Source of the DNA: Ulvibacter algarum
Lineage (GTDB): Bacteria; Bacteroidota; Bacteroidia; Flavobacteriales; Flavobacteriaceae
Direction of reading: 5' to 3'
DNA: 64,000 nucleotides
Assembly: GCA_947488905.1 (NCBI GenBank)
Contig: CANLBJ010000009.1
Span: 1 to 64,000 of the forward strand
Shown here: piece after piece, positions 16,652 through 25,849 of the stretch
Numbering within the stretch: position 1 is the first letter of the stretch
How the letters are laid out: each line of letters starts with the position of its first letter
The notes under the pieces: generated by a model
Told to the model about the DNA's origin: nothing
The model's database searches: none
The model's input: the letters and a program-made list of their open reading frames with translations, nothing else
Position numbers and translations under genes: made by a program

Positions 16652-19069
16652 TTAAGAATTTTTATTAAATAAATATTTCACATTATTATAATCAACAAAA
16701 TACGTAACTCGCAATGACAAGGTATGTTGTACCGGTTGCGAAAATAAATCACCTAAACTTTCTGTATAACCAATGTCAGATAAGTCATTAGAGTTAAATA
16801 TCTGGTTGCGGTATAAAAGTGAAGCTTCACTACCTGGAGCAAAACGCCAGCGATAGCTAAGGTCTAAGTTCCAGATATTAAAGTTTGTGTTTGGGTCATT
16901 TTCTGAAATATCATAATCTGTTACATCTCTAGACCCATCATCATTTAGTCTAAAAAAGATATCATCTTCATAATTTACCGTTGTCCAAAAATTTCTGAAA
17001 CGAAGACTAAGTGCTTTGTAAGGGTCAAAATTATAACTCGCACTTATACTGTTTTCGACACTTGTAATATCTCGCTGACCAAAAAACACATCTGTATCTG
17101 TATTGTCAATATACCCAAACTGATTATTGCGTAAAGAATAATTAGTAGCATAAATCACTAATAGTTTTTCAGAAAAACGATAACGTGGTGATACGTTACA
17201 ACTATAATTGTATTGAGGCCCACCATTAGATTGACCGTGATTTAAACTTATATCATATGCAAATTTTTTACGATAGTCTGAAGATACAAATGCACTACCA
17301 CCTTGACTACTTTCAAAAGTTACAAACTTGCCCGCAACTCTTGGTTCAAAATAATCATCCTGCTCTGTACTATACCATAGACCACCCCCAAAGGCTAGTC
17401 GTGATTTAGTAAAGAAAAAATAATTAAAATCATATTGATCACCTGTACTTACATTAGGGTCATACTGTCTATTATGACGGTATGTTAACCCAAAATCATA
17501 ACTATTAAAAGTCTTAGTGGGCTCAAAAATTCTATAGGTTAATCCAGCTACAAAGTTGTTAAAGTTGTTTGTGTAATTAATACCAAGGTCATTAATATCA
17601 AAAGTTTTATTTGCAAAGTCATGTCCTACTCTCCACCTTAGTTTACCCTTAGTGCTTGCTAAATCAAATTCTGTTTGTAATCCTTGTTCAAAACCACTAT
17701 CCTTATGTACATTACTTACTATTGCGCGACCAGATGTGTTAAAAGTATTTTCTTTGTCAGATACATCAAAGACAAAAGCAGTGGTGTTTGCATCTCTAAA
17801 ACCACCTTCTCTTGTAACATTTGTGTTGATTAGTGATATACTAGAGTTGCCGTTAAATTGTTGATCAAGTACAAATACATTATAATTAGTTAATGGCTCT
17901 ACAAGTACATCTCTAGTAATGCCGGTTATGGTGTCTTGCACTTCTGCATACGTTTTTTCTGTGATGGCATTAAAAAAACCAACACCTAGTTGATCTTTTG
18001 TTCTTCCAGAAATTTTAACAGCATTTAAAAGGTTTACTCGATTAGGGTTTAGTGTTATTTCTTCATTTTCTTCTAGATTATTTACACTACCAGAAGGACG
18101 ATTACCAACACGTCTTGAAAAGAAAATACCTCCTTTATTAAAAAGCTCTGTTCCTTCTTTAAAAAATTGTCTTTGTTCAGAAAAAGTTTGCTCAAACGGA
18201 CCTAGATTTAAAGTAACATTATCAAAAGCGGCTTGCCCAAAATCTGGTATTAGAGTAGCATCTAGTGTAAAACTATCTGTTAAACCATATTTTACATCCA
18301 TCCCAGCAGAAAAATTTGAGCTTGTCTCACCATCAAGAGTACTCACAACACCTTGAGCAAAAGGAAACAAAGTTAACCTCACAGGAGGATTAATACCTTT
18401 CACACCTGTTATAGTAGCATTATACAGGGTTCTGCTCCCTACTTGATTATTGATAGGGTTAAAAGAATGAGTCTCATTGATACGTCTTATAGTCCTGTAA
18501 AAATTAATGCTCCAGTCTTGTACCTCCACCTCAGGAAAACGTAACGCATTATAGGGTATTCTAAACTCAACATACCACCCATTAGCATCACGAGAAGTTC
18601 TACCATCCCAGACTACGTTATAGCCAGTATCTTCACTGTTTTGAGATAATTTTGTGTCAATGATTGTGCCTGCACTTGTGATTGCAAAACGTGTCTCATT
18701 AATACCATCATTATATGTGTTGAGCCCAAAAAAGAATAAATCTGCTTGACCACCTGCATCATCTCTTTGTCTAAATTCATTGCTCATAGCAGAAGGCTCT
18801 GGATCATAAAGATAACCTGTTACATAAATAGCTTTATCATCATAAGCAAACTGTATTTCAGTTTCAAAGCCTTTAGGTATTTCACCTTCAATACCTGGGT
18901 CTAGCATATTAAAGTTACCATATTTGGGTATTGTAGCCCAAACGTCATCATCTAATACTCCATCTATTTTGGGAGCATTTGATATGCGAGTGGCATTTAT
19001 AGTTTTACTTTCTTGTGCTATTAATGGAATAGATAGCATAAAAATCAAGCAGAAAAAGTAAAACTTCAT
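16652..19069 (-). CDS. DUF5916 outer-membrane beta-barrel protein with CBM9-like N-terminal domain
   Basis: About 805 residues. The start at 19069 (MKFYFFCLIFMLSIPLIAQ) gives a signal peptide; the frame continues upstream to 19108 without one. The N-terminal domain (about residues 25-210) looks like a family-9 carbohydrate-binding module (KIDGVLDDDVWATIP, IQFAYDDKAIYVTGYLYD). The rest is a DUF5916 region of alternating aromatic strands ending in VTYFVDYNNV, typical of an outer-membrane barrel. The substrate is unknown. It is transcribed alone, divergent from msrA. Confidence 0.88.
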   Translation of the reverse strand: MKFYFFCLIFMLSIPLIAQESKTINATRISNAPKIDGVLDDDVWATIPKYGNFNMLDPGIEGEIPKGFETEIQFAYDDKAIYVTGYLYDPEPSAMSNEFRQRDDAGGQADLFFFGLNTYNDGINETRFAITSAGTIIDTKLSQNSEDTGYNVVWDGRTSRDANGWYVEFRIPYNALRFPEVEVQDWSINFYRTIRRINETHSFNPINNQVGSRTLYNATITGVKGINPPVRLTLFPFAQGVVSTLDGETSSNFSAGMDVKYGLTDSFTLDATLIPDFGQAAFDNVTLNLGPFEQTFSEQRQFFKEGTELFNKGGIFFSRRVGNRPSGSVNNLEENEEITLNPNRVNLLNAVKISGRTKDQLGVGFFNAITEKTYAEVQDTITGITRDVLVEPLTNYNVFVLDQQFNGNSSISLINTNVTREGGFRDANTTAFVFDVSDKENTFNTSGRAIVSNVHKDSGFEQGLQTEFDLASTKGKLRWRVGHDFANKTFDINDLGINYTNNFNNFVAGLTYRIFEPTKTFNSYDFGLTYRHNRQYDPNVSTGDQYDFNYFFFTKSRLAFGGGLWYSTEQDDYFEPRVAGKFVTFESSQGGSAFVSSDYRKKFAYDISLNHGQSNGGPQYNYSCNVSPRYRFSEKLLVIYATNYSLRNNQFGYIDNTDTDVFFGQRDITSVENSISASYNFDPYKALSLRFRNFWTTVNYEDDIFFRLNDDGSRDVTDYDISENDPNTNFNIWNLDLSYRWRFAPGSEASLLYRNQIFNSNDLSDIGYTESLGDLFSQPVQHTLSLRVTYFVDYNNVKYLFNKNS

Positions 19070-19206
19070 AGGTGTGTTGTGGTTAGTTTTTTTTGAGAAA
19101 TAGCTCAATGAACAAAACTAACATTAACCTCAAGTCTTAAATATTAACAAAAAGTTAAAAGGCGGCACATTTCCGAAGCAATTAGATAATAACGTATTTT
19201 TACAAT

Positions 19207-19752
19207 ATGGAGAATAATAAAGAGATTGCAATATTTGCAGCGGGCTGTTTCTGGTGTACAGAGGCAGTTTTTCAGAGGTTTGAAGGTGTTATTAATGTGG
19301 TGTCTGGGTACACGGGCGGTACAATAAAAAACCCAGCATATCGAGAAATCTGTACAGGTAGAACGGGGCACGCAGAAGGTATAGAAGTTACATTTGATCC
19401 AAATATTATATCTTACACTACTTTACTAGAGGTTTTTTTTGCGACACACGATCCCACGACATTAAACCAGCAGGCAAATGATAAGGGAACACAATATAGA
19501 AGTGCTATTTTCTATACTTCGGAAATGCAAAAGAATCAAGCCACTAATTTTATAAAGCAATTAAATGATGCAAACGTTTTTGAAAATAGCATAGTTACAG
19601 AAGTGACACCTCTAGATGTATTCTATTATGCAGATGAAGATCACCACGATTATTATAATCAAAATAAAAGTGCTCCCTATTGCCAATTTTTAATTGCGCC
19701 AAAGATTGAAAAAATAAAGAAATTCTATTCAGATAAATTAATACAGATATAA
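19207..19752 (+). CDS. msrA: peptide-methionine (S)-S-oxide reductase MsrA
   Basis: A 181-residue enzyme that repairs oxidised methionine in proteins. The catalytic motif GCFWC (Cys14, Cys17) is followed by [18 protein letters not shown], and later motifs [25 protein letters not shown] and [10 protein letters not shown] match the family. No MsrB domain is fused. Its stop codon overlaps the folE start (TAATG), so the two genes are translationally coupled. Pairing a methionine repair enzyme with GTP cyclohydrolase is not an obvious pathway link. Confidence 0.96.
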   Translation: MENNKEIAIFAAGCFWCTEAVFQRFEGVINVVSGYTGGTIKNPAYREICTGRTGHAEGIEVTFDPNIISYTTLLEVFFATHDPTTLNQQANDKGTQYRSAIFYTSEMQKNQATNFIKQLNDANVFENSIVTEVTPLDVFYYADEDHHDYYNQNKSAPYCQFLIAPKIEKIKKFYSDKLIQI

Positions 19753-20351
19753 TGGGTTCTTATAATAATTACGAAGAGTATAACGAAAAAGTAACAGATG
19801 AGCTTAAAGATAATTTTAGCAATATCTTAAAAGGAATAGGAGAGGACGTTGATAGAGAAGGAATAGTAAAAACCCCAGAACGTGCTGCAAAAGCAATGCA
19901 GTTTTTAACATCTGGTCACTGTCAAGACCCTGCAGAGATTTTACGTAGCGCTATGTTTGCAGAAGATTACAATGATATGGTGATTATAAAAGATATCGAG
20001 TTGTATTCTTTATGTGAGCACCATATTTTACCATTTTTTGGAAAAGCACATATAGCCTACATTCCTAATGGTCACATAGTGGGTTTAAGTAAAATACCTC
20101 GTGTGGTAGATATTTTTTCAAGAAGATTGCAGGTACAAGAACGTTTAACTCACGATATTTTAGAATGTATTAATAACACCTTAAAACCGCAAGGGGTAGC
20201 TGTTGTGATAGAAGCTTCTCATATGTGTATGATGATGCGTGGTGTGCAAAAACAAAATAGTGTAACAACAACTTCTGGTTTTAGAGGTCAGTTTGAAAAA
20301 ATAGAAACTCGTAACGAGTTTTTAAAGTTAATTAGTAGCGATTTATCTTAA
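19752..20351 (+). CDS. folE: GTP cyclohydrolase I
   Basis: A 199-residue enzyme converting GTP to 7,8-dihydroneopterin triphosphate for folate and other pterins. It shows the Zn ligands Cys88 and Cys159, the catalytic pair His90-His91 in [11 protein letters not shown], and family signatures [23 protein letters not shown] and [10 protein letters not shown]. The length is normal. It overlaps the msrA stop codon by one base. Confidence 0.97.
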   Translation: MGSYNNYEEYNEKVTDELKDNFSNILKGIGEDVDREGIVKTPERAAKAMQFLTSGHCQDPAEILRSAMFAEDYNDMVIIKDIELYSLCEHHILPFFGKAHIAYIPNGHIVGLSKIPRVVDIFSRRLQVQERLTHDILECINNTLKPQGVAVVIEASHMCMMMRGVQKQNSVTTTSGFRGQFEKIETRNEFLKLISSDLS

Positions 20352-20373
20352 TAGTTTTTGGTATACTTCTTGC

Positions 20374-20410
20374 GTTATAGATAGTGTAACAAACTATAAC
20401 ACAACACTAT
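20374..20410 (+). promoter_or_regulatory. two interleaved 7-bp inverted repeats at a start codon
   Basis: GTTATAG (20374-20380) pairs with CTATAAC (20394-20400), and ATAGTGT (20381-20387) pairs with ACACTAT (20404-20410). The second pairing covers the first bases of the ATG at 20409. The two stems interleave, so they could be mutually exclusive hairpins or a pseudoknot-like fold in the leader of the 102-residue gene. With no base between the two left arms, full co-existence of both stems is sterically doubtful. Both matches are perfect, but chance is possible in AT-rich DNA. Confidence 0.4.
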
Positions 20411-20717
20411 GATTACCAATAAATATGATATATTAAAAAAAGGATTACTCTATGATGCTGTAGGAATGATAACTATGGCTATACCAGGAGTAGGCCCTTT
20501 TTTAGACATACTATGGGCTCCATTTGCCGCAAAAAAAATGGGAGATATGTATAAAGGTGAAGCTGGTAAAATAGCTTCTGTGATTGTATTTGTAGAAGAG
20601 ATTCTGCCTATGACAGACTTTATACCAACATTTACATTAATGTGGTTATACACCTTTGTATGGAAAGGCGAGAAGGTACAGCAGCCGCAAACTATAGAAG
20701 TAGAGGTAAACGATTAA
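20409..20717 (+). CDS. small membrane-associated protein of unknown function
   Basis: A 102-residue protein. Two or three hydrophobic segments (MITMAIPGVGPFLDILWAPF, IASVIVFVEEILP, IPTFTLMWLYTFVW) suggest membrane insertion. It ends in a polar acidic tail. I do not recognise a family. It lies about 57 bases after folE, separated by the interleaved-repeat leader, and is followed by a strong terminator, so it may be the last gene of the msrA-folE transcript or have its own promoter. Confidence 0.7.
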   Translation: MITNKYDILKKGLLYDAVGMITMAIPGVGPFLDILWAPFAAKKMGDMYKGEAGKIASVIVFVEEILPMTDFIPTFTLMWLYTFVWKGEKVQQPQTIEVEVND

Positions 20718-20723
20718 ATAAAA

Positions 20724-20754
20724 AAAATCCCGATGTTTCCATCGGGATTTTTTA
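20724..20754. terminator. bidirectional rho-independent terminator
   Basis: AAAATCCCGATG (20724-20735) pairs with CATCGGGATTTT (20740-20751) around a 4-base loop, with A and T runs on the two sides. It lies between converging genes and serves both strands. Confidence 0.9.
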
Positions 20755-20772
20755 TTGTTATAAATAAAAGTT

Positions 20773-21327
20773 TTACTCCTCTACAGTTACTGCAAAGTTT
20801 ACAGAAACATCTGTCTCTCCGCCTGCATTAGCAAGCGTTCCGTCATTTGGCTTAGTAGGTTCGTGACGTAAAGTAACATTAAGTGTTCCTGTACCAGCAG
20901 TAGTAGTGTCTAGAGAAAAGATAGTTCCTAAAGGATTTCCGTTGCTATCAAAATTTCCGTAGGTAACTGCTACATCAAGACCTCCACTAGGTATGTAAAA
21001 AACTTGGTGCTCATCTGCTTCTTCTTCAACTTCTTCTGTAATATTTTCTGCAGGAGACTCTGTAGCATTTAAAAACTCAATAGAACCCACATACGTAGTT
21101 CCAGTTTTTAAGTTTCCAGAAACTTCTATAACAGGTGCATTAGGCCCATCACCATCAAGATCTGTTGATATAAGTGTAATATTACCAGTGTCACTAACTA
21201 GATTTACCGTTACTGTAGTGATAATCTCTTCTTCATTTACAGCTTCTGGTGTATCGTCATCATCGCTACAGCTAGCCATAAATACAGTTAATAATAAAGT
21301 TGGGATAATGTATTTTAAATTTTTCAT
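20773..21327 (-). CDS. lipoprotein paired with a TonB receptor
   Basis: A 184-residue lipoprotein with a lipobox at MASC followed by an Asp-rich linker. The conserved core has DLDGDGPNAPVIEVSGNLK, FLNATESPAENITEEVEEEADEHQ, TLRHEPTKPNDGT and GGETDVSVNF. This matches a Bacteroidota lipoprotein family, sometimes labelled 'type 1 periplasmic binding fold', found next to TonB receptors. Its start lies 18 bases downstream of the receptor's stop, in one operon. It is probably a surface or periplasmic accessory to the receptor. Conserved His and acidic clusters would suit metal binding, but this is inference. Confidence 0.82.
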   Translation of the reverse strand: MKNLKYIIPTLLLTVFMASCSDDDDTPEAVNEEEIITTVTVNLVSDTGNITLISTDLDGDGPNAPVIEVSGNLKTGTTYVGSIEFLNATESPAENITEEVEEEADEHQVFYIPSGGLDVAVTYGNFDSNGNPLGTIFSLDTTTAGTGTLNVTLRHEPTKPNDGTLANAGGETDVSVNFAVTVEE

Positions 21328-21345
21328 CGTTTTAAATTTTATGTT

Positions 21346-23745
21346 TTAATAATTAATTTTAAGTTGTAATAACACGTTTCTACCAAGGTCATCTGCATAG
21401 TATCTTAATCTATTTAGATATTCACGGTAAGAGGTGTTTAATACGTTTGTAATTTTTAAGTTTAAATTCAGTTTAGATGTACTTCCTAGGTTAAACTGAG
21501 TGCCAGCATTAAAGTTAAATAAATGATAAGCAGCTGGCGGCGTGCTTATATCTACGGTTTCAAAAGTGTCTGTTTCTGCAAGAAAAACTTCAAAGTTATT
21601 TTCGGGAAATTCATTCTGTTCAAAAACATAATTACTTTCTAGTCCAATATTAATTGTTTGCTTAAATGGTAATTTATAGTCAATTTGATTACTCAAATTA
21701 GCGGCAGGCATATTTATTAATGCATCATCTTTAGTAGTGTCAAAACCTTTTACTAAAGAAAACTTATTAGTAAAGTTTAAAGCATCAGTTATTTTATAAC
21801 TAGCATCTGTATCAATACCTAATAATCGAGCATTAGTTTGTCTATACTCCCACACCTGAAAATTACCACGTACGGTTTGTCTAATTCCTGTAGGCTCAAT
21901 TACAATAAAATCATTCATAAATGAAGCGTATGGATTAACGGCAAATGAAAATCGCTTACTTTTTTTCTGAAATGTGACAGTAATTTTTTGAGCCTTTTCA
22001 CTTTTAAAACTAAGGTCACCTTGCTCTATTCTTGAAGCACTATGATGCAAACCTTCACTAAACAATTCTGAAGCATTAGGGGCTCTAGAGGCTAATGAAT
22101 AATTAGCAAATAAAGCATAATCGTCAGAAAATTTATAAGAAAACCCTGCAGTTGCAGAAAAATTATTAAATGTAAGCTCTGGGTTAGTTAAGACTTGTGT
22201 GCCTAGATCATCTATTACCAGATCTGGAAATGTCAAATCATAACCTCGTTCTTCCCAGAAAGAGCTGCGATAAAATTTAAAAACATCCATATAAGTATAG
22301 TCAAACCGTGCTCCAAACTCTGCAATCCATTTGTCAGTAAGTATAATATCTGCAATACCATAAACACCAAACTTATATTGATCATAATCAGGTATAAGTC
22401 TACGAACACCAGTAGAAGGGTCAGCAAAGTTTTTTTGATAATTACCTACTAATCCAGTTTTTAAACTAACAACTTCACTCACATCGCTCTCTAATGATAA
22501 CGTAAGGTTATGAGTTGTTAGCTCTAAATCTACAGAGGGAGTATCATCTTCACTATCACGACGCACGTCATATTCAAACCTATTGTTTCTTTGTAGGTCA
22601 TAAGTAAATTTAAATTTACCTATGTTGTCCCAGTTATAAAACCCAGATAATTTTCCTAAATGATGTGTCACATCTTGTCTTGGAGCGTCTATATCATATG
22701 TAAAGTCATTAATAACAAGAGGTATCTCGCTATTTATTGCACTTACTTGATCTTCAGCACCACCTAGATGGGAGGCACGTAGTATGCCAACCTCATTCTT
22801 GAAATAAGAATAATACACGTCAATACCGTACTTAATTTTATTGATCCCTACATTGATAGAAAAATCTCTTTCTGATAACCCAGTGTTACTCAAAATGTAA
22901 TCTGGAGCTTCAAAGTCGCCGTATCTTTTTGCCGTACCTTGAACACGTCCAAACCAGCCGTTTTCATAACTTTTAGTCAATGAGCTCGTTATAGAACCAC
23001 CTCTACCATTAGTTTGACCACTTAGTATTGTTTTACCAAAAATGGTGTCTTTTAATGTTACTGGCGCAGGTTCTGCAACCACAACTCCTCCTAGTGCATC
23101 ACCACTGTATTGTAAAGCAGAGGCTCCTTTTACCACAGTAATATTTCCTGCAGTATTAAGATCAATATTAGGTGCGTGTTCTGCTCCCCATTCTTGATCT
23201 TGTTGCCTTACTCCGTTATTAATTAAAGTGATGCGACTACTGTGTAACCCATTAATAACTGGTTTTACAACGGTATTACCAGTGTTAAGAGATGTTACGC
23301 CACTAATGTTTTTTAAGACATCACCTAATGAGGCACTACTGTTATTATCTAAGGTTTCTTGAGAGATTCTGTTTTCTAAAACACTCTCTGCCTTAGTATA
23401 ATATGTGTTACCTTTAATTAAGATTTCATTCAACTCTTCTAAATGATGTTCTAATTTAAAGGTTTCAGTAATGTCACCATCAAGATCTACTGTAAAGACT
23501 TTTGTAGTACAAGCGGGATGTGATATTTGTAAATTATAAGTACCCGCGCAAAGGTTTGAAAATTTAAAATTTCCATCAAAATCTGATAATACAGCATTGT
23601 CAGTTCCTGCTAAGATTATCGTAGCACCGTCTAAAAAAGAATCATCGTGTAAATCAACGATTATTCCCTGCAAAGTAAAATCACAAGTTTGCGCAAAAGA
23701 GTGTGCCATGACAAATGCCATTGCAACACTTAAAAATATTTTCAT
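21346..23745 (-). CDS. TonB-dependent outer-membrane receptor
   Basis: A 799-residue receptor. After the signal peptide (AHSFAQ) comes a carboxypeptidase-like regulatory domain (about 20-105, GIIVDLHDDSFLDGATI, GNFKFSNLCAGTYNLQISHPAC). A plug domain follows (about 110-235, SLGDVLKNISGVTS, NGLHSSRITLINNGVRQQDQ, EWGAEHAPNIDL, GALGG-like VVVAEP). The 22-strand barrel ends in VLLQLKINY, with a terminal aromatic residue. The plug resembles ZnuD-like zinc receptors in general form. Together with the His-rich small protein upstream, this suggests metal or metal-chelate uptake, but the substrate is unproven. Confidence 0.9.
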   Translation of the reverse strand: MKIFLSVAMAFVMAHSFAQTCDFTLQGIIVDLHDDSFLDGATIILAGTDNAVLSDFDGNFKFSNLCAGTYNLQISHPACTTKVFTVDLDGDITETFKLEHHLEELNEILIKGNTYYTKAESVLENRISQETLDNNSSASLGDVLKNISGVTSLNTGNTVVKPVINGLHSSRITLINNGVRQQDQEWGAEHAPNIDLNTAGNITVVKGASALQYSGDALGGVVVAEPAPVTLKDTIFGKTILSGQTNGRGGSITSSLTKSYENGWFGRVQGTAKRYGDFEAPDYILSNTGLSERDFSINVGINKIKYGIDVYYSYFKNEVGILRASHLGGAEDQVSAINSEIPLVINDFTYDIDAPRQDVTHHLGKLSGFYNWDNIGKFKFTYDLQRNNRFEYDVRRDSEDDTPSVDLELTTHNLTLSLESDVSEVVSLKTGLVGNYQKNFADPSTGVRRLIPDYDQYKFGVYGIADIILTDKWIAEFGARFDYTYMDVFKFYRSSFWEERGYDLTFPDLVIDDLGTQVLTNPELTFNNFSATAGFSYKFSDDYALFANYSLASRAPNASELFSEGLHHSASRIEQGDLSFKSEKAQKITVTFQKKSKRFSFAVNPYASFMNDFIVIEPTGIRQTVRGNFQVWEYRQTNARLLGIDTDASYKITDALNFTNKFSLVKGFDTTKDDALINMPAANLSNQIDYKLPFKQTINIGLESNYVFEQNEFPENNFEVFLAETDTFETVDISTPPAAYHLFNFNAGTQFNLGSTSKLNLNLKITNVLNTSYREYLNRLRYYADDLGRNVLLQLKINY

Positions 23746-23772
23746 AAATAGAAGTATTCAACAATTAATATT

Positions 23773-24108
23773 TTAAATAAACTGCTGAAAACCTGGAGGA
23801 CCTCTAAGAAGATAATTATAGGAAGTCTCTAATACTGTTAATGGTTTATAATGTGATATAGGGTGGTTAAACTCTATTACCTCATAAGGAGTAGCATAAT
23901 TAAATATGCTAAAGTTAAATGCTGTAAAATGAAAGTCTGATATAGAACAATCTTTTTCTAGCTTGTGTATGTGTGTTGTTGTGTCTGTACAAACTGGGTG
24001 CTCGTGATGGCTAAAGGCGTGTGATAATTGAGTGAAAATAGGGAGCATAAAGAGAAGCAACAGTAGCACTGCTGAAATTCTAATCTTTATTTTACTCACT
24101 TGATTCAT
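23773..24108 (-). CDS. small exported His/Cys-rich protein upstream of the TonB receptor
   Basis: A 111-residue protein with an N-terminal membrane or signal segment (ISAVLLLLLFMLPIFTQLSHAF). A short cluster of potential metal ligands follows (SHHEHPVCTDTTTHIHKLEKDC). The rest is a mixed hydrophobic and polar region ending in NYLLRGPPGFQQF. It overlaps the preceding DUF6787 gene by one base and precedes the TonB receptor by 27 bases, so it belongs to the receptor operon. The His/Cys spacing suggests it binds a transition metal, but no family function is known to me. Confidence 0.75.
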   Translation of the reverse strand: MNQVSKIKIRISAVLLLLLFMLPIFTQLSHAFSHHEHPVCTDTTTHIHKLEKDCSISDFHFTAFNFSIFNYATPYEVIEFNHPISHYKPLTVLETSYNYLLRGPPGFQQFI

Positions 24109-24410
24109 TATTCTTTTATCAAAAATCCTAGTCCTGTTCTACGTAACATTTTCTTTTCAAAATTCCAAAAGAATTCAAATTCTCCAAATAGCCAACCCAT
24201 AAAAACAAGTAGAACTTGGTAAATGGGAAAAATAATAAGAATACGAATAGGCCAATAAATGAACCATCCCATATCTTGATTAATACCTACTAATTTTGTT
24301 AATGGTCCTGCAAATTTTGCTGCCGAACTTCCCGTTAGAGAAAATACTATAAAAATAACAGTAAGTTGCCAGTTGCTGGTTACATTCCAACGTTCTTTAA
24401 GTTTTTTCAC
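24108..24410 (-). CDS. DUF6787 family membrane protein
   Basis: A 100-residue protein opening with MKKLKERWNVTSNWQLTVIF, typical of the Bacteroidota DUF6787 family. It has two membrane helices (about 14-36 and 50-76) and a basic tail (FEKKMLRRTGLGFLIKE). Its stop codon overlaps the start of the His/Cys-rich protein gene by one base, and it lies 3 bases from the DUF6146 gene upstream. The function is unknown. Confidence 0.8.
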   Translation of the reverse strand: MKKLKERWNVTSNWQLTVIFIVFSLTGSSAAKFAGPLTKLVGINQDMGWFIYWPIRILIIFPIYQVLLVFMGWLFGEFEFFWNFEKKMLRRTGLGFLIKE

Positions 24411-24413
24411 AAT

Positions 24414-24836
24414 CTAGTTTCTTCCGCCTGGAAATTTTTGGTTATAGCGTTGCATAAAAAATTTAAAGTAATTGTACAGCATATAATTTACTTCATATCC
24501 ATAATCTATACCGTAGTTATAATCTATATTTTGGGTATATAATGTATAGTCATATTGTTGTGGGTTGTTAACTCTGTTATTATAGGTGTTAACAAACATT
24601 CTATTTTTATTCTCAAGAAATGTTAAACCGTAATGACCTCTTTGAGGTTGCATTAATATAAAAGAATTAAAACCAGGTTCTATAATAATGATTTCATATT
24701 CTAGTTCATCATTTGCAATACGAATTGTATCATTTGCGACATCAGTATTTATGTCCTTTTCTTTTGTAATAGATTTATTTGCATCACAACTAGCAATAAG
24801 CAAAGCAAACATAAAAAGGGTTAATAAATATTTCAT
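24414..24836 (-). CDS. DUF6146 family lipoprotein
   Basis: About 140 residues from the ATG at 24836 (MKYLLTLFMFALLIASC), which gives a lipobox. The frame extends five codons further upstream to 24851. The mature part contains DELEYEIIIIEPGFNSFI, then a region of Tyr/Asn pairs (NNRVNNPQQYDYTLY, YGYEVNYMLYNYFKFFMQRYN), characteristic of DUF6146. The function is unknown. It heads a run of three closely spaced genes leading into the TonB receptor operon. Confidence 0.82.
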   Translation of the reverse strand: MKYLLTLFMFALLIASCDANKSITKEKDINTDVANDTIRIANDELEYEIIIIEPGFNSFILMQPQRGHYGLTFLENKNRMFVNTYNNRVNNPQQYDYTLYTQNIDYNYGIDYGYEVNYMLYNYFKFFMQRYNQKFPGGRN

Positions 24837-24898
24837 GAATATTTTTTTCAAAAATAAGGTTTTCCTTTTTCTTAGTAGATAAAGTAAGATTTCTTTAA

Positions 24899-24953
24899 CA
24901 AAAAAAAAGTCTTCAATATTGTAGTAATAAATTACTCACAATACTAAAGACTT
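24899..24953 (-). terminator. rho-independent terminator after the DUF937 gene
   Basis: AAGTCTT...AGTAA (from 24907) pairs with TTACT...AAGACTT (to 24953) in a stem of about 20 bp with one mismatch and one bulge. On the minus strand it is followed by a run of T (A run at 24899-24906). It sits about 25 bases after the DUF937 stop codon. Confidence 0.8.
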
Positions 24954-24977
24954 AATTTAATTTTTTGTGTTTGGTTT

Positions 24978-25622
24978 TTATTTTCCAAAAAGTCCACCAA
25001 GAAGACCGCCTAGTCCGCCGCCGCCTTTGTTTCCTCCAAGTACCATTCCTGCGATATCATCTATCACACTACCATCATTGTCACCATCTAGAATAGACTC
25101 GATTAAGCTTTGTTCTTTTCCAGCTCCACCTTGATTGCCTCCGCCTAAAAGACCACCTAGAAGACCGGTGATTCCATTTTGATCAGATACGTTTTGTTCA
25201 TTTTTTTGTTTACCTAAATAACCTAAAACTAATGGTGCTGCAACTTGTAAAATTTGCATTACTCCATTTGTGTCTACTCCAGATTTTTTAGAGATAGCAC
25301 CTACAACATTGTCTTGAGATCCTCCAAGAACGTGACCTAAAATACCTAGACCATCAACTTTTACTTCTTCATTTACTCCACCTTCAAATAAACCACCTAA
25401 GTTGTCTAATATGCTACCATTATGTTTACCACTAAGTGCTCCCATAAGTCCTGCTGCTCCTTCTGGAGTACTTGCATTACGTTTCATGGCACCCATTAAT
25501 AAAGGCATTGCCATAGATAAAACAGATGCTGTCTTATCTGTTGGTTGATGAGATTCTTGACTAAGACCACCAATCATTTGGCGTCCCATATCACTATTTA
25601 ATAAGTCTAATATTCCTGACAT
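24978..25622 (-). CDS. DUF937 domain protein
   Basis: A 214-residue protein of the DUF937 family (MSGILDLLNSDMGRQMIGGLS, KTASVLSMAMPLLMGAM). Gly-rich repeated helical segments follow (GILGHVLGGS, GLLGGLLGGGN, GGLGGLLGGLFGK). No signal peptide is evident. DUF937 proteins are common in Bacteroidota and some proteobacteria, and their role is not established. It stands alone, with its own terminator. Confidence 0.88.
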   Translation of the reverse strand: MSGILDLLNSDMGRQMIGGLSQESHQPTDKTASVLSMAMPLLMGAMKRNASTPEGAAGLMGALSGKHNGSILDNLGGLFEGGVNEEVKVDGLGILGHVLGGSQDNVVGAISKKSGVDTNGVMQILQVAAPLVLGYLGKQKNEQNVSDQNGITGLLGGLLGGGNQGGAGKEQSLIESILDGDNDGSVIDDIAGMVLGGNKGGGGLGGLLGGLFGK

Positions 25623-25796
25623 TTTGTTGTTTGTTTAAATTAATACTGTAATATACTTAAATTGAATCAAATACTGTGCAATTATTTTGACTTGACATAA
25701 TTTTAGTTTCGTTTTCGTTAAATATAAAATTTAGTCGTCAAACTTCTTTAACTAAGTATTTTTTTAGTGCTTTATCAAATTCTTTTATAATTATGA

Positions 25797-25824
25797 AGCC
25801 CACTCAAAAATCTTTGAGTGGGCT
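25797..25824 (-). terminator. strong hairpin downstream of serA, possible terminator
   Basis: The perfect 12-bp stem AGCCCACTCAAA/TTTGAGTGGGCT with a 4-base loop lies 26 bases beyond the serA stop codon. No clear T run follows on the minus strand, so it may act with other factors or protect the mRNA end. Confidence 0.5.
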
Positions 25825-25849
25825 ATATAATAACTGTAATAAGTTTTTT

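Noticed and set aside
19144-19371. Minus-strand Cys-rich frame at the msrA start
   Set aside because: It is antisense to msrA and overlaps its conserved GCFWC region, so it is a shadow frame.
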